DNA of 64,000 bases from Perilla frutescens. Its lineage: Eukaryota > Streptophyta > Magnoliopsida > Lamiales > Lamiaceae. Every line of letters starts with the position of its first letter. The first letter of the stretch is position 1. This document shows, piece after piece, positions 1-11,991 of this stretch. Both the position numbers and the translations under genes were made by a program. The notes under the pieces are model-generated. The model was not told where the DNA came from. It worked only from the letters and a program-made list of their open reading frames with translations, and ran no database searches. The stretch covers positions 44,509,588 through 44,573,587 of the forward strand of contig BRKX01000018.1 of assembly GCA_026008535.1 (NCBI GenBank), given 5' to 3'.

Positions 1-241
1 TGGATGTGTGAAGTTTTTTTTGTTAAAACTTGGGATTGAACAAGTGAATATACTTTTATTGAATTCTTAAAGTAGAAGATTACCAATTATTTATTGAACA
101 AAGAAGAGGGAATTCATTGTTCTAGTTGACTAGAACAATTTGATACGATTTTTGGTTATATTATTAATTTGAATTCTTGTTTACTTTGTTGAGTGAAGAT
201 GTAACATTATTGTAATGTTTAAATGAGAGTGAAAGAGATTG
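1..241. other. Left flank of the E1 insertion
   Basis: AT-rich sequence in which I recognise no gene. Its last five bases (GATTG, 237-241) are repeated directly after the far end of E1 (31697-31701), so this is the original left flank of that insertion. It continues, before the insertion, into the SAM-domain gene remnant at about 31.7 kb. Confidence 0.6.
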
Positions 242-1190
242 TGTTAGTACCATCTGTACTATAGTGTTTGAGATTGTCATGATCTTTATGGCCATTCAGA
301 GAACACAAATATTTTGGTTTTTCAAGTTTGAAGACCATGTTCTGGACATTATGATATGAATATTCCACTGCCAATCTGATTGAGGATGGAAGAATGTACT
401 TGAGCATGTTCATGAACATGATCATGTACATGATTGTCAAGAGAGTTTCCAAGAGATGTTCCAAGTTAATTTCAAGGAGTTAAAGCTGCCTTTTCAAGAT
501 GGACATTTCAGAATAGAAGATGCCTTGTTCAATGATGAAGATAAAAAAGGAAAGACTCGGGTTATATTCAAGGAAAGATTCTAAACTAGGAGTTATCCTA
601 TTTATACAAGGAAAGTTTCCTTGTTGAGTTTGATTATATTTAGGACAAATGGATTACCTTATTTAGGTTATGTCTTGTGTTTATAAATAGTCTGGGAAAT
701 AGACTAGTTTAGAGTGTACAGAGTTTACGAATACACAAAGGATAGAGATTCTAAAAGATTTCAAGTTTGAAGCATATAGTATTCAGGTATACTAGGTTTG
801 ATCCTTGTGATCATTGTGTGTCTAGTCTCTATTTGAAATTCTTTCATTCATATCTTTAAAGGAGTCTGAGGAGAGATTTCCTGTGGGAACTAGATGAGTC
901 TAGGTTTAAGGAGATCTTACAATTCAGTCTAACAAAAGAGGTTGTAGTGTGTAGGTAATGGGTCGAGTGATGAGAGGTCATTGTGTAATAGCCTTTGTAA
1001 CCTTGCAACTGAGTAGTGAATTGTTTTTCATAGACTTGGGAATGTCCCTCTGACGTAGATCAATTGATTAAACAAGGTTATCATCCTCGTGCCATTTACT
1101 TACTTTCAATTTATCAATCTGAGCTTACATGTTCATTATAATATACATGTACTTGATGTTAAACTTAATTGCCTAGTTTACGTACCTTTA
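242..1190 (+). repeat. E1 5' LTR
   Basis: About 949 bp. It starts TGTTAGTACC and ends just before a primer binding site. Its first ~80 bp and last ~85 bp align with the 3' LTR at 31532-31696; the middle ~785 bp is present only here. Confidence 0.85.
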
Positions 1191-1192
1191 AA

Positions 1193-1203
1193 TGGTACCA
1201 GAG
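1193..1203 (+). other. E1 primer binding site (initiator-Met tRNA)
   Basis: TGGTACCAGAG lies directly downstream of the 5' LTR and differs by one base from the usual plant copia site TGGTATCAGAG, which is complementary to initiator tRNA-Met. Confidence 0.8.
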
Positions 1204-1287
1204 TGTGTCGTCTTTGGTTTAAAGTGAAAAGAGTCCTGAAAAAGTACATAACTGTGTGAAGATTTTATTTGAGTTCAAGTTATAAGT

Positions 1288-3021
1288 TCAATAAAAGAAT
1301 GAGGATCTACGGTCAGACCACCATTACTCGAATGCAATAATTTTCCTTACTAAAAAGCAAGGATGTGGGTGTTTCTAAGATCAATAGATGAGCTTGCATG
1401 GAAGAGTGTCACAGAAGGATGAGAAAAGCCAACCGTTGCCAAAGAAATAAAGCATGTGGAGATTGAAGAAGAAGAATGGACTATGCTACAAAACAACTGG
1501 TATAATGTCAACTCTAAAACTCTTAATATTATATTCTCTGCAGTCTATCTTGAAACATTCAGTTTAATCTCAACTTGTGAGATTTTGAATCTGGGATATT
1601 CTAGAAACCACCTTTGAAGAAACTAGTTCAGTAAGGTTATCAAGGCTTCAAAATCATACTTCTAAGTTTGAATCTCTTAGAATGGAGAAAACCGAGTCCG
1701 TAGGTGAGTTTAATGCTAGATTGAGAAGGATATCTAATGAGAGTTTTGTTGTTGGTGAGCCTATCAACAATGAGAAACTTGTAAGAAAAGTTCTCAGATC
1801 CCTTCCAAACGAGTTTGCATATAAAGTTGCCACAATTGAAGAAGCCAAGGATATTAAGAATATGAGGCTTGATGAGTTGATGGGTTCTTTAAGGATGTTC
1901 AAGATGAATCTGGAGGATGAAGACAACAACTCAAGGAAGAGAGGTATTACTCTCAAAACTGAAGTTTCAGAAGATGTGCCTGAACATATACATAATCAAA
2001 ATACTGTACTTCATTCATATATAATAAATACTATAGTCCTGATCACCGAGAACTTCAGTCATATGTTGAAAAAAGCTAACAAACAGTCTTCAAGAAGGTC
2101 TAAAAGCAGAAGACAATCAACTGGTAATCCTCTGCAAGATAGAACTCAAGCAATGATCAAAAGGAGTTTCAACAATCAAATCCTAGAAGATGAATTCAGA
2201 GCAGAGAATGTGATAGATTTGAGCACATTCAAGCTAAATGTGTAAACACACTGAAGAGAAACAAAAAGAATTATAATGCATCTCTCAGTGACAATGATTT
2301 TGAAGAAAGGAGCAGTGAGTCAGATGAAGAAACAATTGCTTTTACTGCAAAAATCTCTAAATTCCAAGATCCCTTTGACTATGTAGAAGATGATGAGTCA
2401 AACAATGAAGACTTCAGCCAAGAAGAATTTGTCAAAACATACAAGGAGATTTATACAAAGTGGCTGGAAGTAGTGGAGATCAATGAAACTCTCCAATCTC
2501 ATAATAAGAATCTTCTCGAGGAAAAAGAGAAGCTGATCAAGTATGATTCAGAACAGAAGAGTACAATCCAACTACAAGAGAAGAAGATTGTTAAATTATT
2601 TGTAGAACTCAAATCCATCAAAATGAATGTCACCATGCTGAACAATGGAACAAAGAATCTTGATAAGATTCTTACAACTCTAGGACATTCAAGGAAGACT
2701 CATCTAGGTCTTGGATATAGTGGAGGACAATTCAAGATAGTGTTTGTCAAAGAAAGTACAAGCCATCCAGTGCATGTACAAGATAATGTTCAGTACATCC
2801 AGAAGAACATTTTTGACCAAAAGATGAATGCTTATGATGGCAACAAAAAAGGAATTATCTGCCATTATTGTAAAGAGAAAGTCCACATTCATCCACATTG
2901 TGAAAAATATATTTATGATCTCAAAAAGATGATAAGAAGATTTGTGGTTCAGCATTCCAACAACAGGAACAGAAGGCCAGCTATTCAGAAAAAGAAGAAG
3001 CCTACACAAAAGAAACAATAG
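1288..3021 (+). pseudogene. E1 gag (UBN2-type copia Gag), degenerate
   Basis: Capsid/nucleocapsid region of the E1 polyprotein. It begins with a degraded start (sequence homologous to 9980-10330 and 23060-23400). It continues as an open stretch at 1682-2245 carrying the copia Gag pattern in which a conserved LRSLP segment is followed by a long charged helix. It then runs through an acidic linker to 2473-3021, where a CCHC-like zinc knuckle (CHYCKEKVHIHPHC) is followed by a lysine/arginine-rich tail. The knuckle is imperfect: the Gly before His is replaced. Stops and frame changes at about 2246 and 2470 break the frame. The homologous E1b copy lies at 25037-26390. Confidence 0.8.
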
Positions 3022-3084
3022 GTTGTCAAACAGACCAGTCTGATTGCTCACACATCCATGAGAATTGAAGACAAGAGCAACTAA

Positions 3085-3534
3085 TATTTTGACAGTGGTT
3101 GTTCAAGACACATGACTGAGGATTGCTCAGTTGTGCAGAACTTAAAGGCTTGCTCATCTGACGTTGTCACCTTTGGAGATGGAAAAAGGGAAAAAGTAAT
3201 AGGCAAAGGAGAGCTGATTGTCAAATCAATGCCTAAACTAAAAAGGGCTATACTAGTTGATGGACTCAAAGCCAAACTTATCAGCATCAGTCAGCTGTGT
3301 GATGATGACATGACAATAATCTTCACCAAAGAGAATTACAGGATAATGAATAAGAACAATGACTTATTTATGGAAGGAAGAAGATCAACTGACAACTGCT
3401 ATCAACTACATGTACCTGCACAAAGTTCTTTAACATGTCAAAGAACATCTATTGAAGAGTCTGGCATCAGAAGCTTGAACACATCAACTTTAGAAATCTC
3501 CAGAAGATCATTAGCAAGAAGATAGTTAGAGGAC
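3085..3534 (+). pseudogene. E1 protease and GAG-pre-integrase region
   Basis: Aspartic protease of the copia polyprotein. The catalytic D-S-G triad sits in FDSGCSRHMT at about 3090-3119, followed by the usual beta-rich region ending in LISISQLCDD. The downstream part corresponds to the GAG-pre-integrase segment (a relic of the W-H-x-x-L-x-H motif near 3460). A TAA interrupts the frame just before the DSG motif and a TAG ends the stretch at 3523-3525. Confidence 0.8.
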
Positions 3535-4263
3535 TTTCCCAGATCAAAGTTGACAGATATAAAGTATGTAGATCATGCCAGATTGGAAAGCAGTTAAGAT
3601 CTCAGCTATAGAGGAAAAAAGTATGTTTTTTTTATATAGATGACTTCTCAAGATTTATATGGGTAGAATTTCTCAAAGAAAAGAGTGAATCATTCATGGC
3701 ATTTAAGAAGCTGGCTTTGCAAGATCACAATTGAGAAGGATCAGCAAATCATTAAAATCAAAAGTGATCATGGCAAGGAGTTTGAAAATCAATACTTTGA
3801 TAATTTCTACCATGAGAATGTGATTAGCCATGAGTACTCAACCCTTGAGACTCCTCAACAGAATTGAGTAGTTGAAATGAAGAACAAAACTTTTCAGGAG
3901 ATGGCTAGAACCATGATTGCTGCCAAATGAGTTGTTGCTATGTTCTGGACAGAAGCCATCAACACTGCATGCCACATCAGTAATAGAGTTCATCTCAGAC
4001 TAGGTACCTTCACTACACCATATGAGATTTGGTATGAAAAAAAATCTATAGTGAAGTACTTCACTATGTTTGGTACTACGTGCTATATACTCAATGATAA
4101 AGAGTATCTTAATAAGATGAACAATAGAGGAGTAGAAGGGATGTTTGTTGGATACTCCAGAAATAGTAAATCATACATGATTTACAACAAGGAAATAAAG
4201 CCTGTAGTAGAATCAGTCAATGTCAGATTTGATGATCAGTATGATGCTATCAATCCCACATAA
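3535..4263 (+). pseudogene. E1 integrase, first catalytic Asp deleted
   Basis: Copia integrase (rve core). The HHCC relic CRSCQIGKQ (about 3570-3590) is followed almost directly by IDDFSRFIWVEF. The intervening stretch that normally holds the first catalytic Asp (in an H-x-D-L-x-G-P context) is missing. The second Asp (KSDHGKEF, about 3762-3785) and the Glu (VVEMKN, about 3870) remain. In-frame stops lie between these blocks. The end (GTTCYILN, GMFVGYS) is the usual C-terminal integrase region. Not functional. Confidence 0.8.
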
Positions 4264-4338
4264 GAAGATGTACACTCAAATGTATTTGGACATTATGATG
4301 TACATGATGATACAGAAAGAGAATCTGAAGATCAGGGA

Positions 4339-5460
4339 GTGAAACAAATGAAGCCCTCCAGGCATATTGTCAAAGATCATCCTACTACAGAAGTCATAGG
4401 AGATATCCATAAAGGGAGAATGACCAAAAGCAGACTTAGAAAGAGACTTCATGAGGAAATATCCAATGTCTGTTTCACATCCAAGATAGAGCCCAAAAAT
4501 GTTCAAGAAGCTCTTAAAGATGTCTACTTGATTGAAGCTATACAAGAAGAGCTTTTGCAATTCAAGAAGAATGATGTTTGGGATCTAGTGCAGAAACTTG
4601 AATAAGTGAATATAGTCGGGACTAAGTGGATATTTAAGAACAAGACTGATGAATCTAGAAATATCACAAGGAATAAAGCCAGACTAGTTGCACAAGGTTA
4701 TTCACAGATTGAAGGAATAGATTTTGATGAGACTTTTGCTCTAGTCACAAGAATAGAATCAGTAAGACTGCTTCTAGAAATGGCCTGCATGATGAAGTTT
4801 AATCTATATTAGATGTGAAGAGTGCATTCTTGAATGGAGTTCTAAAGAAGGATGTGTATGTTGCACAGCCTAAAGGATTTGAAGATCCACATCATCCTGA
4901 TTATGTTTTCAAACTCAAAAAGGTTTTATATGGTTTGAAATAAGCTCCTCGAGCATGGTATGAAATATTGGCTACATACTTGGTTAGCAAAGGATATAAT
5001 AGAGGAGGAGAGGACATAACACTATTCATCAGAAAAGACAAATCACAAGTGATTGTGGTTCAAGTATATGTAGATGATATAGTGTTTGGCTCAGTGTCTG
5101 ATAAGATGATCAAGGACTTTATCAGGGACATGGAAACTGAGTTTGAGATGAGCTTGGTTGGAGACTTGAAGTATTTTCATGGACTTCAGGTGAAGCAATC
5201 AAAAGAAAGTATTTTCATCTCTCAGTCTAAGTATGTAAGAAACTTTGTCAAGAAGTTCGAGTTAGAAAATTCTAAGCTCAAAAGATTTCCTATCAACACC
5301 ACTGTCAAGATTGGTAAGGATGATACTGGAGAAGAAGTGGATCAGACACTATACAGAAGCATGATTGGAAGTCTTCTCTACCTACAACAAGCAGACCTGA
5401 TATATCTTATAGTGTGGGTGTATGTGTCAGATATCAGTCATGCCCTAAAGAAAGTCACTT
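4339..5460 (+). pseudogene. E1 reverse transcriptase (RVT_2), interrupted
   Basis: Copia-type reverse transcriptase. In order: KWIFKNK, ARLVAQGYSQ, IDFDETFA, DVKSAFLNG, VLYGLK, APRAWY and the YVDD catalytic box (VYVDDIVFG at about 5067), then LKYFHGLQV and the YRSMIGSLLYL segment. Stop codons after the KLE and NLY segments (4603, 4810) and inside YGLK*APRAW break the frame, though the catalytic Asp pair is intact. It belongs to the E1 polyprotein. Confidence 0.85.
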
Positions 5461-5980
5461 GAAGGCTGTCAAGAACATCATCAAGTACATCAGTGGAACT
5501 GCAGACTATGGACTGTGGTACACTTTAGATACAAATTCTAGTCTTACTACCTACTGTGTTGCTGTTTAGGCAGGATCTCCAGATGATAGAAAAAACACAT
5601 CAGGTGCTTGTTTCTTTTTAGGAAATAATGTTGTTTCCTGGTTCAGCAAGAAGCAAATTAGCATCTCATTATCAACCACAGAAGCTGAATACATTGCAGC
5701 TGGAAGCAGCTTTACACAGATAATATGGATGATGCAGATGATGAAGGACTATGAAGTTTCACATGATAGTCCTATTTTGTATTGTGATAACATTAGTGCT
5801 ATTAATATATCTAAGAATCCAATTCAAAATTCAAGGACAAATCATATCGATATCAGACATCACTTCATCAGAGAGTTAGTTGAGGAAGAAGTTCTGAAGA
5901 TTGAACATGTGAAAACAGAAGACCAACTAGCTGATCTATTCACCAAGGGATTGAATGTTACTCGATTTAAGAAACTGTGA
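5461..5980 (+). pseudogene. E1 RNase H
   Basis: Copia RNase H following the reverse transcriptase. Recognisable blocks are KNTSGACFFLG, SLSTTEAEYIAA (about 5670), YCDNISAINISKNP and the terminal HIDIRHHFIRELVEE...DQLADLFTKGL, ending at a TGA at 5978. A stop near 5565 lies in the block that normally carries the first catalytic Asp. The end of pol is followed by about 440 bp of spacer before the env-like frame. Confidence 0.8.
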
Positions 5981-6419
5981 GCATCCCTTGGGGTTTGTTT
6001 GGATCAGTAAACCAAGATGAGGGGTGTGAGTGTGTTTATTTTATACTCAATAGGAAAGAACCATTCCTGCACAAAGGGACTAGACATTCCCATAAATGTT
6101 CATCAGTATGTACATGAACAATTTTAAAAGTCTTGTGTACATCCTTGTCAATGGCTAGTTCTGACCCACTATCGTCATCACTGGTTTTTTGGGATTAGCC
6201 TCCAAATTCTCTATCTAATGGATACCTGAGCATACATATAGAACAAAGTTCTCTCTTATATATACATTTATCCATTTTGAGATATCATTATACGCTCCTA
6301 AATTCTAATATTTGAAGTTGCTCTCTCAGAATTTCTGATATCTCTCTTTTGATCTTTTCTTCTTTTTACCATTATCATTCCCTTGATCATATACAAAAAT
6401 ATTTTCTATTCTTTTTCAA

Positions 6420-8494
6420 TGGCACCCAAAAGAAAACTCATTCGTCCAAAGAAGGTTGTAAAGCCAAGAATGAGGTATGGAAAGGTGACTTATTCCAAAC
6501 CTCAGAATCAGTTCTATGGAGAATTTTCTTACAAGAAACCTGCTTAGAGGGCACTATGGGATGAATCCTCTATCAAGGCCACTGAAGAGTACATCGAGAC
6601 ATTCCATGGAGAAGAAGAAGAAGACTTGGAGGAAGAAGAACTAAAAGTTGCATCTTCTGCACATAAATCAAAGACTCAAAATCTTACACTCCAAGATCTA
6701 TTGAAAGATACAACAAGATCATACAACATCAACAAGAAAGCTATTGCAAAGAAGGCCAGAAGAAAGGGTGTTGTAGCTAAGAAACCAAAGAAGACTACAA
6801 CCTCTATCACAGAGAAGATCATCACAACACCTATTGAACAAGTCCTTCAAAAAGAGAAGGGATCTGCAGCAGATGAATCTGTTGTGCCTAAAGATGTTCC
6901 TATATAGGAAGAAAAACATATTGCTGAAGAAAGTACAATCAAGAAGACATCACCTTTCAAGGATATTCTAGAAAAGGTGATTTCTGTACAACCTCCTGGT
7001 ATTGAAGGAGGAGATGTTTCAGAGGAAGATAGTATTCCTCTGAGTATCAAGATGAAGGTTATCGTTGCTCCTGCTACTGTAAAGGAAAAAAAGAAGGTCA
7101 TCAAAAGACCTTTAGTTGCTGACCCTGATGAAGAAGAAGATGTTCATATTTCATCTTCTGAATCTGCTGAAAAGACTCATGTTCCATAGCAAGAGAAGTT
7201 ACTAGCATCAGCTCAGTATGATCTGTTTACCAGATCACCTGTGAAGAAGAAGTTATCAAGGAAGAAGTCTTCAACTACTATTGTCTAGATTGTTCAGAGA
7301 ACTCCAATGACAAGAAGCAGAGCCTCAGCCACTCCACCATCCACAATACCAACTGCAAAGAAGCAGAAGGCTACCACAACTGTCAGACCATCCAAGAAAG
7401 CGAAGAAAGATGTTCATCCCACATTCTGAATCAAGTGAACATGATGCTGATATTCACAAATAGATCATCCATTTGCCAGGTATCTCTAAACATACTTTAT
7501 TTCATTCAACAAAGCATGCTGAATTATGGGATAAGACGAAGAAGAGATCATTGATTTCTAAGAAGAATGAAGGATACACTCCTAGCTACTGGGGTATATT
7601 CTCTATTGGAGGAAGGAGGTTTGTTAGGAACGTTCAGAGGGTGCATGAGTTTGTTCCTTTGGTTATATCAGAATTTTATTGCAACCTGACTAAGGAGATT
7701 GATGATCCTGAATCTGAAGACTTTCAAAAAGTCTTTGTCCAAGAGGAGATGCTGAATTTTTTACCAGAACTCATCAATGAGTTTCTAGGGTGTACTGCTG
7801 AGGGAGTGTTGGAAGAGATAGATGATTGGGGGGTGGTTGCTGAAGAACTGACCCAGAGTATCTATACTAAGTGGCCCTCAAATCCTCAGATGATTCCATC
7901 ATCAAAGTTGTAGCAGAAGTATGGTGCATTGTTCCGCATCATGATTCACAACTAGATGCCTACTAAACATATGGCTGCAGTCACATAAGCGCAAGGAAGG
8001 TTTTTATATCACCTTGGAACTGGAAAGAAGTTCAATTATAGTAAATTTGTTTTTGGGAAGCTTGTGGGCAGTGCAGAGTCTACAATGGTGAAAGGTCCTC
8101 TATGGTATCCATCTCTGATCTATAGCATCATTAAGAAATAGAAAAATAATCTCTATGAAGAATGACTGAGTCATACTATTTAAGAAGCCTTTGGCCATCA
8201 AAGTTGCTCCTGAGATTGGTGATCATCATATGAGCATACAGTTCAAAAATTTCATTACTTCACATAAAAGAAGTGATGCATCTATAGAGAAGTCCTCATA
8301 AAAGACTCTTATACTAAAATTTCAAGAGCACAGTCTAGAGTTCCATGCTTGTTTGATCACTGAGCATACTTCTAAGAAGATGAAGATTCAAGCCCTGATA
8401 GTTGATCTATCATCTAGAGAAGAGTTTGCCTCCCCATCAGCTGATATACCTTAACATGTTCTCAACTTGCACAAGCTTGTACTATGTAGCTGCT
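6420..8494 (+). pseudogene. E1 env-like / Transposase_32-type frame, 5' part
   Basis: Extra frame downstream of pol, starting ATG at 6420 (MAPKRKLIRPKK). The N-terminal half is lysine/glutamate/serine-rich and low complexity. The C-terminal half (about 7473-8130) resembles the 'putative plant transposon protein' domain (PF20167 type): YWGIFSIGGRRFVRNVQRVHE, a fairly well conserved middle, then PSSKL, GTGK and a LWYPSLI block. Sireviruses typically carry such an extra frame, sometimes called env-like; no signal peptide or membrane segment is visible here. At least five stops and several frameshifts interrupt it. E2 is inserted at 8494; the tail resumes at 30910. Confidence 0.7.
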
Positions 8495-9658
8495 TGTAAC
8501 GCCCCAGTCCCACTAGGACCAAAACATCACAAAAAACATACGTATATGCTTACGTGATAACTATATTTCAAGAAATTAAATTAACATTATAAATAATTTG
8601 TAAACGGGCCACACCTCAACTTAAAAATATTTAAACCACACACTCAGGTGCTTTCAAAGTCAAATTTCAACAAGGCTTTTCGAAATCATTAACTCACACA
8701 TAACCAAATTATGACCTGGAAACATACCTAGCCAATCAGGTCACACGTTTAAAAGTTCAATGGTCAGCCCTTATATACTTTCAAATATTTGTATGTACAA
8801 TCAAAAACTCAGCACTGGGGTCAAAAACTTTCAAACTTAAAAGTTTTATAGAGTATTGGCAGAATCATTTAGTATTGAAATACTGACAAAACTTTAAAGA
8901 TGGTTTTAGCAGAAACCACACAAGGATCAACCATCAAACCCACTACAACACCTCGTCATCAACAAACTCGATCTCCAGAACTTGAAAACATTTGAAAATA
9001 TTTGGGTTGAGTGCCAGAAAATACTTAGTGGGCATTTATATTCGTCAAAGTCATTCTTTCTTACTTTAAAACTGTTATGCTGCATAAATCATGGAAAATA
9101 ACCATGAACATACTTTATAGAAAGTTTACTCTTCTTCATTGGATGAGAGACCCAGTGTGATCACATGAATACTTTATGATTACTTATCTAGACATTTAGT
9201 CAAAAAGTAAACCGTCTATGCATGTAATTTGAAATTCCTCTGTGCATGAAGTCTCAAAACATCCAATCATTACGTAAACAATGTTATTAAAACATTTAAC
9301 ATGATTTTCATAGACGAATTTAAAACATAGTTGTGAGTTATAGAAAAATCCACCTGAATGATCTCAAAGTACAATGAAGTTTTTATGTGATGCTACTATG
9401 CTTCTTGATCATCTCGACCTATAACATTGAAATTTCTAACTTAGAATCCTCAATTAAGCCTATAAGGTAATAACTTAGGTAAAAAATAACTAAAGTAATC
9501 ATTTCCTATAACATGGGATCATTTGGTATTGAAATAGAGTCAAATGAGCGAATAATGCGCATTTGAGGGATTGAATCATGTTAGTGATCCTATTTGAGAA
9601 TTTATCGAACTTCACAACATAATTGAATAGATAAAGATGAATTAAATCGAATTCAACT
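8495..9658 (-). repeat. E2 left LTR piece (end-proximal half)
   Basis: About 1160 bp aligning closely with 28553-29705 in the complete right LTR. At about 9650-9660 it jumps, at the shared short sequence AACTAA, into integrase sequence homologous to 22725, so the inner half of this LTR and ~700 bp of element interior are missing here. Confidence 0.85.
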
Positions 9659-9890
9659 AAAGGCAAATATTCCTCCTATCTTCTTCCTTGATCCATGACT
9701 ACAGCCCTGAGCATATCCTCTAAGGTCTGAACTGTTCTTTCAGACTATCCACTAGTCTGCGGGTGAAAATTTGTACTGAAAACTTTATACCCATTACATT
9801 TTGTAAGCTTTCCCAAAATTTAGAAGTGAATGGCGTATTGCGATCTGATGTAACTGACACAGGTGCACCAACAAGTTTTACAATTTCTTT
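9659..9890 (-). pseudogene. E2 integrase fragment (left copy)
   Basis: Minus-strand Ty3/gypsy integrase core fragment. It contains SVTSDRNTPFTSKFWESLQNV (second catalytic Asp in the S-D-R context) and the start of the segment leading to the catalytic Glu. It is cut on the right by the start of an E1b LTR (TGTGAGTGCC at 9891) and is a diverged duplicate of 22730-22969. Confidence 0.8.
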
Positions 9891-10340
9891 TGTGAGTGCC
9901 ATCCGCACTAAAATGTTCGAGATTGTCATGATCTGTGTGGCAATATCAAAGAACACAAGGGTTTTGGTTGAGTTCAAGCTATGAGTTCAATCAAAGAAGG
10001 AGAATCTGTGATCAGACCACCATTCCTTGAAGGTAGCAACTATCCTTACTGGAAAGCAAGGATGAGGGTGTTTCTGAAATCAATAGATGAGCTTGCATAG
10101 AAAAGCGTTAATGAAGGATGAGAAAAGCCAACTATTACCAAGGAAGAAAAGAAGGTGGAGATTGAAGAAGGAGAGTGGACTGTACCGCAAAAGAACTGGT
10201 ACAATGTCAACTCTAAAACTCTTAAGATCAACTCTGCAGTTGATCTTGAAACATCAGTCTAATCTCAACTTGTGAGACTTCTAACGTTGTTTAGGATATT
10301 CTAGAAACCACCTTTGAAGGGACTAGTTCAGTAAGGTTGT
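9891..10340 (+). mobile_element. E1b copia fragment, left copy (LTR start plus gag start)
   Basis: Starts with the first ~70 bp of an E1-type LTR (TGTGAGTGCC...GAACACAAGGG), then skips to the beginning of gag (GAGTTCAAGCTATGAGTTCAA), homologous to 1270-1640. It stops at GTTGT (10336-10340), where E3 begins. The same LTR-to-gag deletion is found in the right copy at 22970-23420, so both derive from one deleted ancestor. Confidence 0.8.
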
Positions 10341-11925
10341 TGACAAGTCCAATTTCTCTTGTATTTTTGTGTCTTTTTCTCATTCTGTTGTCATTTGTTT
10401 TTTCTATTTTTGAGTCAGAAAGAGCCAGAATGGGCACAAGGGGCAGCAGGAGGCAGGAGAATAACTTCTGGAGGGCACAAAGGTGCCAATGATACCAAGA
10501 TTTGCAACAACTTCTCAGCGGAAAGAGCTCTCTCGAGCATGGCGGAAATCGCCCACCATTCCAGCAAAAGCTGAAGGAGAAGTTGTGATCGAGCCCACAG
10601 CAACCCCAAATCGATTGAGAGTAGAAGGAGAGGAGACTGAGCACAAGGGAAACTAATGCCAGCTACAGCAGGAGCAATGCACCCTAGCCGCCGAAGGAAA
10701 GAGGAGCTGCGGAAGGCAAGTTGACGCTTCTAGAAGAATGCTCGGCTTTACAATGAAAGTTGCTATGTCGACGCAACTAGGGCATGGCAAGTATAGAATC
10801 TGCGACCCAGAATCTTCTAAACAAGGGAAGAATCTGCCAGATATGGAAAGCTTTGGGCATGGCGGCTACGTGTTGGGCTGAAGACCCCCGGCCTATCGGG
10901 GAGTGTACCTAATGTTTTTGTACTCCTATATAAGTAGATGCATGGCAGAAAATAAAAAACTCTTTTGACACTCTTTTTACCGTTTTTACGCACAAACAAT
11001 TAATTTTTCCGCACTTGTTTTATGTTCCTTAATCCAACGTTAGTGTTGGATTCTTTTGCTAATTCATATAAGTAAGTTTTTTTTTTCATTTAAATTATAT
11101 TTTGTTTTCATTCTTGTACTTATTATTATTGTTCTAAGTCTACCATGAGTGGCTAGACTCGTTATTCCAGATTGAACGAAGATAAGAATTTAATGAACAC
11201 GTAAGAACCGTGAGGCTTATGGGCATAAATTGTGTAAATCTGGTTCTGTCGTGTAATCATTTTCTTTGTTGCATTATACAGTGGCCTAAGCTAGTTAATC
11301 GTGGCTGATCACTCGTTAATTAGAATTGTGTTCACTACCTCTATAAATGGTCAATGAATCGTAGCTGTGTGTTGGTCATAAAGGGATGGGATGCATCACG
11401 GGTACTGAGGGCATAAGAGAGATCTTTGTCTAGGTAAATCTGGTTCTGTCTAGATTATAATGCTGCTTTGTTGCTTACAATCATATGAAAGATCGGGGTT
11501 GGGTAACAAGTTAGGGTTTAGGGGACGAGAGATCACCTCTAGGCTAAACTGAAAGGATAGATTGGGTACGTTGAGAGAGATCCGGTAGCTTTAACCAGAT
11601 AATCAGGTTTGCATAAGTAATCAGCGTGCCCATGATCGGTCAAGTATTTGTTAAGTTCGAATCTAAGTTCTAATCCGGAATACGTTTACTACTAATATTT
11701 TCCTTTCCTCTTTTGTTTTGTTTTGTTATTTTATTTTACAGTCTTTAAATACAAGTACGAAGATCACAACAATCATCAACCCTTTTGGAAAAGTGACACT
11801 GAAGATAGAATTCAGAGTTCCACGTGGGATCGACCCTTACTCACATAAGCTTGCTACGCCTTGCTGTGGGCATAATGATAACTCTCTCTTAAGAATTAAT
11901 TTGACCGCGAAACGACCGTGCATCA
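10341..11925 (+). repeat. E3 5' LTR
   Basis: Starts TGACAAGTCC and ends TGCATCA just before the primer site. It aligns along its full length with 23421-25003, with scattered substitutions and small indels (a few percent by eye). A TATA-like CTATATAAG lies at about 10926-10934. Confidence 0.85.
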
Positions 11926-11929
11926 GAAT

Positions 11930-11947
11930 TGGCGTCGTTGCCGGGGA
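11930..11947 (+). other. E3 primer binding site (Asp tRNA type)
   Basis: TGGCGTCGTTGCCGGGGA, one base from the TGGCGCCGTTGCCGGGGA site typical of Athila-type elements, directly after the LTR. Confidence 0.85.
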
Positions 11948-11991
11948 GCTGGTTCTTGAAATTCTATTTTCCAACTTATTAGCCTGGCCGG

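Noticed and set aside
1193..1203. tRNA genes suggested by Met- or Asp-tRNA complementary sequences
   Set aside because: These are primer binding sites next to LTRs; no cloverleaf-sized sequence is present.
9720..9984. Possible separate integrase genes at 9.7 kb and 22.8 kb
   Set aside because: Both are fragments of one reverse-oriented gypsy element and its duplicated copy.
10291..10644. Overlapping open frames on both strands in the E3 LTR
   Set aside because: They lie inside an LTR, repeat in the second LTR with frame differences, and match no protein family I know.
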